In this document: piece by piece, positions 41,227 through 48,106 of the stretch
Layout: the number at the start of each line of letters is the position of its first letter
How positions within the stretch are numbered: the stretch's first letter is position 1
NCBI GenBank assembly: GCA_021845725.1
Contig: JAJZVL010000005.1
Location: forward strand, 1 to 64,000
DNA from: Actinomycetes bacterium
Lineage (GTDB): Bacteria > Actinomycetota > Acidimicrobiia > Acidimicrobiales > RAAP-2
Direction of reading: 5' to 3'
DNA: 64,000 bases
Notes under the pieces: model-generated
The model's input: only the letters and a program-made list of their open reading frames with translations
What the model was told of the DNA's origin: nothing
The model's database searches: none
Translations under genes and position numbers: made by a program

Positions 41227-41250
41227 GCGGGGCCCCGAAAGGGGCCCCGC
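41227..41250. terminator. Hairpin terminator after the prepilin gene
   Basis: Perfect 10-bp stem GCGGGGCCCC/GGGGCCCCGC with a GAAA tetraloop, 26 nt after the prepilin stop. No T-run follows. It separates the prepilin gene from the convergent pilM operon and probably acts on both strands. Confidence 0.85.
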
Positions 41251-41338
41251 GTTCATGTCTGGTGCCGGGAAGTGCATGGGCAGACATCTGCTCGAGAACT
41301 GGGCGCTGCCCTCTGCGCGCAGCCCGCAGCTGCGCTGG

Positions 41339-41647
41339 TCAGCAGATCGCCGGGGACCCGGCAGGAGGAGGCGTGGCGCTCGGATCGAACGGGTCGCGGA
41401 CGGCTCCGCAGCCCGGCAGTGTGCGAGCCGCCTTCGCGTTCGTGGCCGCCGGGGACGGGGCTGTCGGGGACGACCCCCCCGGGGAAGCGGTCGCCGTCGT
41501 AGGTGTCGGTGCCGACATTGTGGCAACGGTCCGTGCACGAAGCTGCGCCGTCGAGGGCGCCCCGGACGCCTGGCAGCCCGCGGCGAGGAGGCCCGATGCC
41601 GCGACCAGCGCCATGGTGGCCAGCGTTCGCCGAGCGGCCGGCCTCAC
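41339..41647 (-). CDS. Small lipoprotein, possible minimal PilP
   Basis: 102 residues. A signal peptide with lipobox ('MALVAASGLLAAGC') is followed by a Thr/Ser/Pro-rich stretch and the C-terminal segment 'LPGCGAVRDPFDPSATPPP'. The 'RDPF-P' motif is typical of PilP, the inner-membrane lipoprotein that follows PilO in Gram-negative pilMNOP operons, but the beta-domain of PilP is missing. The GTG start overlaps the pilO stop (GTGA), so the gene is the third in the pilM operon. Calling it PilP-like rests mainly on gene order and the short motif. Confidence 0.65.
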   Translation of the reverse strand: MRPAARRTLATMALVAASGLLAAGCQASGAPSTAQLRARTVATMSAPTPTTATASPGGSSPTAPSPAATNAKAARTLPGCGAVRDPFDPSATPPPAGSPAIC

Positions 41648-42228
41648 GACGTGGCGCCCGCCGGCTTCTCGGAGGTGAAGATCGCGAGCTGCAAGGAGAC
41701 CGTGAGGATCGTGCTCCTGCTCGTCCCTGGGCCACCGCCGGTGACGGCGAGCGCGTTCACGTCGGTGAGCCGGGGAAGGTCGTAGAGGTCCTTCACGAAG
41801 GCGAGCAGGCGGTCGTAGGGGCCCTTGATGGCCGCGGTGATCGGGATCGCCGAGTACGCCGTCCCGCTCACCGCTTCGATCGGGCTCGGTTGCAGCGATG
41901 TGATGGTCACCCCAGCGCTCTTGGCCGCGCCGGAGATCGTGCGGATGTATGTGTAGAGCTGCTCTGTCCTGGGCGCGTAGCCGTGGAGCCGGTCGTACAT
42001 CGTCCTGATCTCGGTGACGTGTTGGGCCTCGTTCTGCAGCTGCGCGAGGCGCGCCTCGTCGGCGGCCACCGTCGACCGCAGTGCCGTGCGCTGCGCGCCC
42101 AGGGCCGCCAGCTTGCGCGTCTGGGGAAAGTAGAAGGCGAACAGCCACGCGACGAGGACCGCCACGGCGACGAGCCCGACGAGGGCCGACCGCCGCGTGA
42201 TACGGATTCGGCTCGACGCGGCGCTCAT
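41644..42228 (-). CDS. pilO: Type IV pilus inner-membrane protein PilO
   Basis: 194 residues: a short cytosolic N-terminus, one membrane helix ('ALVGLVAVAVLVAWLFAFYF', about residues 14-33), a coiled coil ('ALGAQRTALRSTVAADEARLAQLQNEAQ') and a ferredoxin-like fold ('YDRLLAFVKDLYDLPRLTDVNALAVTG'). PilO pairs with PilN to form the alignment complex below the pilus. The start overlaps the pilMN stop by 4 nt (ATGA), and the lipoprotein gene overlaps its end. Confidence 0.9.
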   Translation of the reverse strand: MSAASSRIRITRRSALVGLVAVAVLVAWLFAFYFPQTRKLAALGAQRTALRSTVAADEARLAQLQNEAQHVTEIRTMYDRLHGYAPRTEQLYTYIRTISGAAKSAGVTITSLQPSPIEAVSGTAYSAIPITAAIKGPYDRLLAFVKDLYDLPRLTDVNALAVTGGGPGTSRSTILTVSLQLAIFTSEKPAGATS

Positions 42229-43904
42229 GGGATCCGCTCCTCGAACTGCGCCAGTCGCTGGCCGTGCGCGGCACTGGTGATGGAGAAGGTCACGGGGAAC
42301 GTCACCCCTGTCGTGGCGGCCGACACGCCGCCGCTGAGGTCCACGGCAGAGAGGGCCGGTGATCCTGCCATGGCCAGGCCGAACTGCGTCACCTGTGTGA
42401 GGGTGTGGGTGAACACCGTGGTGGTGCCCGTACCGATGACCGAGGACCCGAGGTGTGCTGTCGTCGTGCCGACGGCGGCCTCCCCGGTCGGCGTCGCCGC
42501 AGTGAGGTCGACGCCGTTCAGCACCGCAGAAGGCGGCAGGTACTCGCCGAGCTGGTTCAAGACGACGAGCCAGTCCACCTCGTGGGACACGAGCGGGGCG
42601 AGGTGGTGCTCGAGCGTCGTCACCTGGTTGCCGAGACGCACCGCCTTGTCGTAGCGAGGCATCTCCACCGTGTTGATGGTGTGGATCGTCGACTGGAGCA
42701 CCTGGACCTCGCGCTGCGCGGACCGCACCGCGAGCACCCTCCACGCCGACACCGCTCCGAGCGCCACCACGAGGCAAGCGAGCGCGATGGAGAGCTGTCG
42801 CCTGCGCCGCCGAGTGGCGCGCCTGGCGGCGACCTCGGGTGGGATCAGCTCGAAGCGGGTCCTCGCCGGCCCGTTCAAGGCGAGCCCGAGCGGCACGGCG
42901 ACCGTCTGGTTGATCGAGTCCGCGTCGCTCGCCGACATGCGGATGCGGCTCGCGTCGACGAACGACAGCGGCGATGCTTCCAGCACCGGCACGTCGATGT
43001 GCAGGCGGAGCTGCTCGAGCAGACCCACGGTGCGCGCCCCTCCGCCGGTCACGAGCACCCTCGACGGCGGTGTGCGGCCTGGCAGCGTCCCGAAGAAGCG
43101 GAGCGAGCTCTTGATCTCGTCCGCGAGCTGCTCGACGACGTCGGACACCGCCCGCTTCGCCGCAGGGTCGTGCCCTCCGGGGAGCGCGAGCCGGCGCTTC
43201 AAGATCTCGGCATCGGCGATCGGGATGTCGAGCGCCGAGGCAAGTGCCCGGGTGACGGTGTCGCCTCCCATGTCGATCGTGCGGACGAACTGGAGGGTGC
43301 CCCCGTGCCGGACCACGACCATGGTCAAGCCCGCGCCGACCGACACCACCGCCTCGGGTTCGCTCGCGCCGTCTGGCAAGGTGAACGCCCGCGACAGCGC
43401 GGCGGTGTCCAGGTCGATCCCCTCTGGCTCCAGCCCCGCTTCCTCCACCACGGCGACGAGGCTGTCGACGAGGTCTCGGTGTGCCGCCGCGACCAGCACC
43501 CGGATGAGAGGGAGCCCTTCGGCGTCCTCGGTGCGCGAGATGACGGCGGACGCGACCGACGTGCGCTCGATGGGGAACGGCACGATGTCTTCGGCCTGGA
43601 GGGCCACCGCTGCGGCGACCTCGTCGGGTGGCACCGGAGGCAGCTCGATCTCGCGGGTGATCGCGCGCAGGCCAGCCACGCCGAGGCGCACCCGGTTCGT
43701 CTTGAAGCGGCCGTTGTGCCACAGGCGCCGGATCGCCGACGCGACCTGGGCGCGGTCGCGGATCTCGCCGTCGACGATGATGCCGGGCGGCAGCCCGACC
43801 TGTCCGAACGCCTCGAGCACCGGCAGCCGGCCATCCTCGACGATCAGCTCGACGGCGCGCAGCGCGCTCGTGCCGATGTCGAGCCCGACGATGCGCTCAC
43901 CCAT
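42225..43904 (-). CDS. pilM: PilM-PilN fusion protein
   Basis: 559 residues. Residues 1-345 are PilM, an actin-like ATPase ('GERIVGLDIGTSALRAVEL', 'VVSVGAGLTMVVV', 'VLVTGGGARTVGL'). Residues 375-559 match PilN: one membrane helix ('LSIALACLVVALGAVSAWRVL'), a coiled coil and a periplasmic-type domain. PilM normally binds the cytosolic N-terminal peptide of a separate PilN; here the two are covalently joined. ATG 43904 is preceded by AAGGGGAG and begins the conserved PilM N-terminus. It is the first gene of a pilMN-pilO-lipoprotein operon. Confidence 0.88.
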   Translation of the reverse strand: MGERIVGLDIGTSALRAVELIVEDGRLPVLEAFGQVGLPPGIIVDGEIRDRAQVASAIRRLWHNGRFKTNRVRLGVAGLRAITREIELPPVPPDEVAAAVALQAEDIVPFPIERTSVASAVISRTEDAEGLPLIRVLVAAAHRDLVDSLVAVVEEAGLEPEGIDLDTAALSRAFTLPDGASEPEAVVSVGAGLTMVVVRHGGTLQFVRTIDMGGDTVTRALASALDIPIADAEILKRRLALPGGHDPAAKRAVSDVVEQLADEIKSSLRFFGTLPGRTPPSRVLVTGGGARTVGLLEQLRLHIDVPVLEASPLSFVDASRIRMSASDADSINQTVAVPLGLALNGPARTRFELIPPEVAARRATRRRRRQLSIALACLVVALGAVSAWRVLAVRSAQREVQVLQSTIHTINTVEMPRYDKAVRLGNQVTTLEHHLAPLVSHEVDWLVVLNQLGEYLPPSAVLNGVDLTAATPTGEAAVGTTTAHLGSSVIGTGTTTVFTHTLTQVTQFGLAMAGSPALSAVDLSGGVSAATTGVTFPVTFSITSAAHGQRLAQFEERIP

Positions 43905-43924
43905 CCCCGTCACTCCCCTTGCTC

Positions 43925-43956
43925 CGCCTCGGTCACCGCTGCCGGCTCCCGAGGCG
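43925..43956 (-). promoter_or_regulatory. Inverted repeat in the pilMN leader
   Basis: CGCCTCGG and CCGAGGCG arms separated by 16 nt, just upstream of the pilMN ribosome-binding site. It may fold a leader hairpin; conservation is unknown. Confidence 0.45.
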
Positions 43957-44124
43957 TCCCGGCGCCTTCCCCGGGCGCAGGATGCATCCCCATGCACGCC
44001 ACCCGTACTGGCGCGACGTGTGCCGCAGCTTACCGCGATCCGGTCCATGGTTCATGCGGCCCAGTCCTGGGCGGCTCGCGCCCTGGATCGGGGCGTGCAC
44101 GCCGGTGACGTCGATCCGACACCG

Positions 44125-44130
44125 TAGGAT
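44125..44130 (+). promoter_or_regulatory. -10 box of the carboxyltransferase gene (leaderless type)
   Basis: TAGGAT, 9 nt before the GTG at 44140. Confidence 0.55.
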
Positions 44131-44139
44131 CCGCTTCCG

Positions 44140-45504
44140 GTGAGCTCGGTGGTCGAGGGAGTCGCGAGAAGTGCTGGGGTCTCCGTGCGGGCGGGGATCG
44201 ACGGCACGGTGGCGGTCGGGTTCGAAGAGGTCGAAGGCCGAAGGGTCGTGCTCGCACGCACCGCCTCGGACCACCGCCGGGGAGCGCTCGGGTGGGAGGA
44301 CGGCCAGTCGCTGGCACGCGCCGCTGAGCTCGCGCGTGACGCCCGCGTGCCGCTGCTCGTCGAGCTCGCGTCCAGCGGTGCCGACGTCTCCGGAGGGCTC
44401 GATGCGCTGCACGGCTGGGGGACGGCGGCGGCGTCTTTGGCCGCGTGCTCGGGCGTCGTCCCGATCCTGGCGGCGGCGGTAGGACCGGTCGTCTCCGGGC
44501 CGGCGCTCATGCTCGGACTGAGCGACCTCGTCGTGATGACCCCTCCTGCGGTGGCGTTCGTGTCGGGTCCCTCGATGGTCGAGGCGTTCACCGGCGTCCG
44601 CCTCACCCCACAGGGGCTCGGCGGCGTCGGCGTGCATGCGAGGACGAGCGGCGTGTGCGCGCTGGAAGCCGGCGACGCGATGGAGGCGATGGCCGAGCTC
44701 CTCTCCTTCCTCCCGGACCACACCGATGCCGAGGCGCCGCGGATGCCGAGCGAGGATCCCGTCGATCGCGTCGCGCCCGAGCTCCGCAGTGTCGTGCCCG
44801 ACTACGAGCGCGCGTCCTACGACGTGCGCGACGTCGTGCGCCTCGTCGTCGACGACGGCACCGTATGCGAGCTGTGGCGGCGTTGGGCACCGCAGGTGGT
44901 GACCGCGTTCGGGAGGCTCGGAGGCCGCGCCGTCGGCATTGTCGCCAACCAGCCTCGTGCGCTCGCAGGGACGCTCGACATCGCCGCCTCCCAGAAGGGC
45001 GCGCGCTTCGTCCGCCTGTGCGACGCGTTCAACCTGCCGATCCTCACGTTCGTGGACACCCCGGGGTTCCTCCCCGGCAAGGATCTCGAGTGGCGGGGGA
45101 TGATCCGCCACGGCGCCGAGCTCGCGTTCGCCTACGCCGAGGCGACCGTGCCGCGTCTCTGCGTGATCCTGCGCAAGGCGTTCGGGGGCGCGTACATCGT
45201 GATGGACTCCAAGGGCCTTGGCAACGACCTGTGCTTCGCGTGGCCTCAGGCGGAGATCGCGGTCATGGGTGCGCCCGGAGCCGTCCAGATCCTGCATCGC
45301 AAGACATCGGCGGAGGAGCGCCGCTCTCGTGAAGAGGACTACAAGGAGCGCTACCTCACGCCCTGGCCTGCTGCTGAGCGCGGCTTCGTCGACGCGGTCA
45401 TCGACCCTGCGCACACGCGTCGGGTGCTCGCTGCAGGGCTGCGCTCGTTGTCGACCAAGCGCGACGTCCTGCGCGGCCGGAAGCACGCGCTCGGCCCGCT
45501 GTGA
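44140..45504 (+). CDS. Acyl-CoA carboxylase carboxyltransferase (AccD/PccB type)
   Basis: 454 residues of the crotonase-fold carboxyltransferase family, which moves CO2 from carboxybiotin to an acyl-CoA. The C-terminal half is well conserved: 'LAGTLDIAASQKGARFVRLCDAFNLPILTFVDTPGFLPG', 'LRKAFGGAYIVMDSKGLG', 'AWPQAEIAVMGAPGAVQILHR'. The N-terminal half is shorter and more divergent than in PccB proteins of about 520 residues. No biotin carboxylase/BCCP gene is next to it, so the partner must be elsewhere. GTG 44140 follows a TAGGAT box. It is divergent from the pilM operon. Confidence 0.88.
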   Translation: MSSVVEGVARSAGVSVRAGIDGTVAVGFEEVEGRRVVLARTASDHRRGALGWEDGQSLARAAELARDARVPLLVELASSGADVSGGLDALHGWGTAAASLAACSGVVPILAAAVGPVVSGPALMLGLSDLVVMTPPAVAFVSGPSMVEAFTGVRLTPQGLGGVGVHARTSGVCALEAGDAMEAMAELLSFLPDHTDAEAPRMPSEDPVDRVAPELRSVVPDYERASYDVRDVVRLVVDDGTVCELWRRWAPQVVTAFGRLGGRAVGIVANQPRALAGTLDIAASQKGARFVRLCDAFNLPILTFVDTPGFLPGKDLEWRGMIRHGAELAFAYAEATVPRLCVILRKAFGGAYIVMDSKGLGNDLCFAWPQAEIAVMGAPGAVQILHRKTSAEERRSREEDYKERYLTPWPAAERGFVDAVIDPAHTRRVLAAGLRSLSTKRDVLRGRKHALGPL

Positions 45505-45576
45505 CGCCTCCCGTGCGTTGCCCTAGCGCGATCGTCACCGAACTGCAATCAGCGTCATAGCGAATCCTCATCGGCC

Positions 45577-45909
45577 ATGGGCAAGATCACGTCCGTGACC
45601 CGATCCACGACAGACGCACCGCTCGTGCTCGAATCGTGCCACAGCACGTGGCTCTTCGACACCGAGCGCATGCGGTTCCGCCGCATCCTGAAGGGCCTCG
45701 ATCTGGACGCTCGGCAGGCGTCGACGGCCTGGCGCCCCTACTACGGGCTCGAGCTCGACTCCCTGTCGGAGTCCTTCGTGGTGCTGCTCAACCCTCAGGG
45801 CACCCGCCTGCTGCGTTCGTGGCGGCACGTCGAGCACTGCCCGCAGTGCGGGGGCGAGGCGACCGCGGAGCTCTCCTTGGACGAGCTGCGGAGTGCCGCG
45901 CTCGGGTGA
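45577..45909 (+). CDS. Conserved-looking small protein of unknown function
   Basis: 110 residues, not recognised. 'ESCHSTWLFDTERMRFRRILKGLDLD' and 'YGLELDSLSESFVVLLNPQGTRLLRSWRH' read like a compact alpha/beta protein. A single 'HCPQC' pair near residue 90 could be half of a metal site. Codon use is normal for the window. It lies between the carboxyltransferase gene and pilT with short gaps, and its ATG has no clear ribosome-binding site. Confidence 0.7.
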   Translation: MGKITSVTRSTTDAPLVLESCHSTWLFDTERMRFRRILKGLDLDARQASTAWRPYYGLELDSLSESFVVLLNPQGTRLLRSWRHVEHCPQCGGEATAELSLDELRSAALG

Positions 45910-45959
45910 CCCGATTCGTCCGCGTCCCCCCATCACGAGCTGCGTGACAGGAGGCTGAG

Positions 45960-45965
45960 TAGGCT
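45960..45965 (+). promoter_or_regulatory. -10 box of the first pilT gene (leaderless type)
   Basis: TAGGCT, 7 nt before the GTG at 45973. Confidence 0.55.
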
Positions 45966-45972
45966 CCACGGG

Positions 45973-47070
45973 GTGGACCGACGCGATCTCGACCGCCTTC
46001 TCGGCCTGCTCAGCCAATGGGACGGCTCGGATCTGCACCTGAAGGCAGGGGTCCCGCCGCGGGTTCGCATCGACGGTGAGCTCAGACAGCTGACCAGCGA
46101 GCCGAAGTGCACGCACACCGACACGCAAGCCGTCGCTCGGGCGATCATGCCGGCCGAGGTGGCAGCCCAGTTCGACAGGCACCGGGAGGCGGACTTCGCG
46201 TACTCGGTCTCGGGCGTCGGCCGCTTCCGTGTCAACGCCTACTACCAGCGAAGCTCGGTCGCCCTCGCCTTCCGGCGGGTGCGGGCCACCACGGACTCCA
46301 TCGAGGAGCTCGGTCTGCCGCCCGCGGTGGCCAAGCTGGCAGAGGAACGACGCGGCCTTGTCCTCGTCACCGGCCCCACGGGGTCGGGCAAGACGACGAC
46401 GCTCGCCGCGATGATCGCCCACATCAATCGCGTCCGGTCGTGCCACATCATCACCATCGAAGACCCGATCGAGTACCTGCACTCCGACCAGCTCGCGTCG
46501 ATCAGCCAGCGCGAGGTGGGTTTCGACACGGACTCTTTCGCCTCGGCGATGCGCGTGGTCCTCCGCCAGGACCCCGACGTGATCCTCGTCGGCGAGATGC
46601 GGGACGTGGAGACGGCATCTGCGGCGCTCACGGCGGCGGAGACCGGTCACCTCGTCCTCTCCACGCTTCACACGATCGACGCCACCGAGACGATCACGAG
46701 GGTGGTCGACTTCTTCCCGCCACACCAGCAGCAGCAGATCCGCACGTCGCTCGCCGGGTCGCTGCGCGGCACCATCGCGCAGCGCCTCGTGCGGCGTGCC
46801 GACGGCAATGGCCGGGTACCCGCTGTCGAGGTGATGGTGGTGAACGGGCGGATCCGTCAGTGCATCGAGGACGCCAGTCACGCCGGTGACATCGTCGACA
46901 TCATCGCCGACGGCGCCTACTACGGCATGCAGAGCTTCGACCAGAGCCTGGCCGCCCACCTCGAAGCGGGACTGGTCACCCTCGCCGAGGCGCTGGAGAT
47001 GGCGACGAACCCGCACGACCTCCGCGTGACCCTCGAGCGCCGAGGGCTCGTGCAGACCGGGCACGGCTGA
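45973..47070 (+). CDS. pilT: Type IV pilus retraction ATPase PilT (copy 1)
   Basis: 365 residues. An N-terminal PAS-like domain ('WDGSDLHLKAGVPPRVRIDGEL') is followed by a RecA-like ATPase with Walker A 'GPTGSGKTTT', Asp box 'TIEDPIEYLH', Walker B 'DPDVILVGEMRD' and His box 'TGHLVLSTLHT'. PilT depolymerises pili and powers twitching. The C-terminal 'AYYGMQSFDQSLAAHLEAG' replaces the canonical AIRNLIRE retraction motif, as in many actinobacterial PilTs. It has its own leaderless promoter and is separate from the pilB-pilT-pilC operon. Confidence 0.93.
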   Translation: MDRRDLDRLLGLLSQWDGSDLHLKAGVPPRVRIDGELRQLTSEPKCTHTDTQAVARAIMPAEVAAQFDRHREADFAYSVSGVGRFRVNAYYQRSSVALAFRRVRATTDSIEELGLPPAVAKLAEERRGLVLVTGPTGSGKTTTLAAMIAHINRVRSCHIITIEDPIEYLHSDQLASISQREVGFDTDSFASAMRVVLRQDPDVILVGEMRDVETASAALTAAETGHLVLSTLHTIDATETITRVVDFFPPHQQQQIRTSLAGSLRGTIAQRLVRRADGNGRVPAVEVMVVNGRIRQCIEDASHAGDIVDIIADGAYYGMQSFDQSLAAHLEAGLVTLAEALEMATNPHDLRVTLERRGLVQTGHG

Positions 47071-47151
47071 CCGGAGCCGGGCTCCGGCCGCGCCCGGCAT
47101 TCCCGCCCCCGGCATTCCCGCCCCCGGCATTCCCGAGCCGACGCCAGCCGT
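47071..47151. repeat. Hairpin and 3 x 15-bp tandem repeat between pilT and pilD
   Basis: CCGGAGC/GCTCCGG (47071-47087) can form a 7-bp hairpin directly after the pilT stop, a likely bidirectional terminator for the convergent genes. It is followed by three copies of CCCGGCATTCCCGCC (47093-47137, last copy with two changes). Confidence 0.75.
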
Positions 47152-47898
47152 CTACGGCCTACTGACGAGCGCGGACGCGAGCAAGGCGATGACCGATCCC
47201 GCCGCCAGCATCGCGAACGGCGCTCGCCGGCGCGCGCCAAGGCCCGTCGCGGCAGTCGCGACGACGATCCAGGCCGCCACGAACGCGCCGCCTCCCGGCC
47301 AGAGCCACCCGGCGGCCCACGCGAGGCCCCCGAGCAGCGCGACCCGTTGCACGCGCTGGCGACCCTCAGCCCGGTCGCAGACCAGCGCAGCGGCGACGCC
47401 GAGCAGCGCTCCCAGCGTGGCCCAGACGATCCGGTCGACGTGCCCCAGCGCGGCGGCGATCGGCAAGAGCGAGAGGGCCGCAAGCAAGCTCACGATCGTG
47501 AGCGCGATCGGGAGCGCCGAGCCGTCGGCGTCGACGATCGACGTTGCCAGCGTGCAGACGAGGAGGACCGCGATCGAAGGGAGCGGCCAGAGAGATCCGA
47601 GGGCGGCCGCCGCTGCTGCGCACAGCACGCCGGCGGCGAGCTCGACCAGCGGGTAGCGCCACGAGATCCTCGCCGTGCAGTGCCGGCACCGGCCGCGCAG
47701 CCACAGCCAGGACATCACTGGCACCAGATCGACGAGGGTGAGCTGCGATCCGCAGGCAGGACAGTGCGAAGGCGGCTGGACCACCGACATGTGCCGGGGG
47801 AGGCGGTACACGACCACGTTCAGGAAGGACCCGACCGCGAGGCCCGCGATACCGCTGACGAGGATGGTCAATAGCTGCGCCGCCTGGGTGGAGCCCAC
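47152..47898 (-). CDS. pilD: Prepilin peptidase-like protein (PilD/A24), second active-site motif not found
   Basis: 248 residues, a usual PilD length, with many hydrophobic segments. The N-terminal zinc/methyltransferase region is present: 'GSFLNVVVYRLPRHMSV', 'CPACGSQL' and 'CRHCTARISWRYPLVEL'. The first catalytic aspartate is in 'IVDADGSALP'. The second signature, GxGD, is absent where expected; the sequence there reads 'EGRQRVQRVALLGGLAWAAGW'. It may be degenerate or use another aspartate. Cleavage of the prepilin needs both aspartates in known enzymes. GTG 47898 follows a TACAGT box by 9 nt; the frame is open further upstream, but that extension lacks PilD character. Confidence 0.82.
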   Translation of the reverse strand: MGSTQAAQLLTILVSGIAGLAVGSFLNVVVYRLPRHMSVVQPPSHCPACGSQLTLVDLVPVMSWLWLRGRCRHCTARISWRYPLVELAAGVLCAAAAAALGSLWPLPSIAVLLVCTLATSIVDADGSALPIALTIVSLLAALSLLPIAAALGHVDRIVWATLGALLGVAAALVCDRAEGRQRVQRVALLGGLAWAAGWLWPGGGAFVAAWIVVATAATGLGARRRAPFAMLAAGSVIALLASALVSRP

Positions 47899-47907
47899 CG
47901 TGGCGGG

Positions 47908-47913
47908 ACTGTA
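47908..47913 (-). promoter_or_regulatory. -10 box of pilD (leaderless type)
   Basis: TACAGT on the minus strand, 9 nt before the GTG at 47898. Confidence 0.5.
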
Positions 47914-47972
47914 GCGCCGCGGGCACCATTGCTCGGGGTTCTCGTAAGGGATTTCATCCGAGTCGAAACGAC

Positions 47973-47980
47973 GGTAAGCT
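47973..47980 (+). promoter_or_regulatory. Candidate pilB operon promoter (GGTAAGCT)
   Basis: The octamer GGTAAGCT lies about 130 nt before pilB. The same octamer occurs on the minus strand at 44034-44027, about 125 nt before pilMN. It includes a TANNNT-type -10 box. Shared control of the two pilus operons is an inference. Confidence 0.4.
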
Positions 47981-48106
47981 CTCGTCGGCACTTCGCTCGC
48001 GGAGTGGCCGTGGGATGGGGCAAGGATGGGGAGCCACGGTGTCTCGGGTTCCGTCACCCTCAGCTGTGCCGCGGACGCGCCGTCTGGCCGAGCCAGGGGA
48101 CAGGGG

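Noticed and set aside
41644-43722. Single 692-codon minus-strand frame across pilMN and pilO
   Set aside because: Only the C-terminal 194 residues match PilO; the upstream part is the wrong frame of pilMN, and ATG 42228 with an ATGA overlap is the natural pilO start.
43925-43975. GGGACGCC...AGCCGG in the pilMN leader as a GEMM aptamer
   Set aside because: There is no GCAAACC block and the CAAAG core is absent; it is better described as a simple inverted repeat.
48016-48040. GGGCAAGGATGGGGAGCCACGG upstream of pilB as a second c-di-GMP riboswitch (sequence resemblance over the first part only)
   Set aside because: The GACGCAAAG block and the GNRA-capped stem are missing; only short GC-rich similarity remains.
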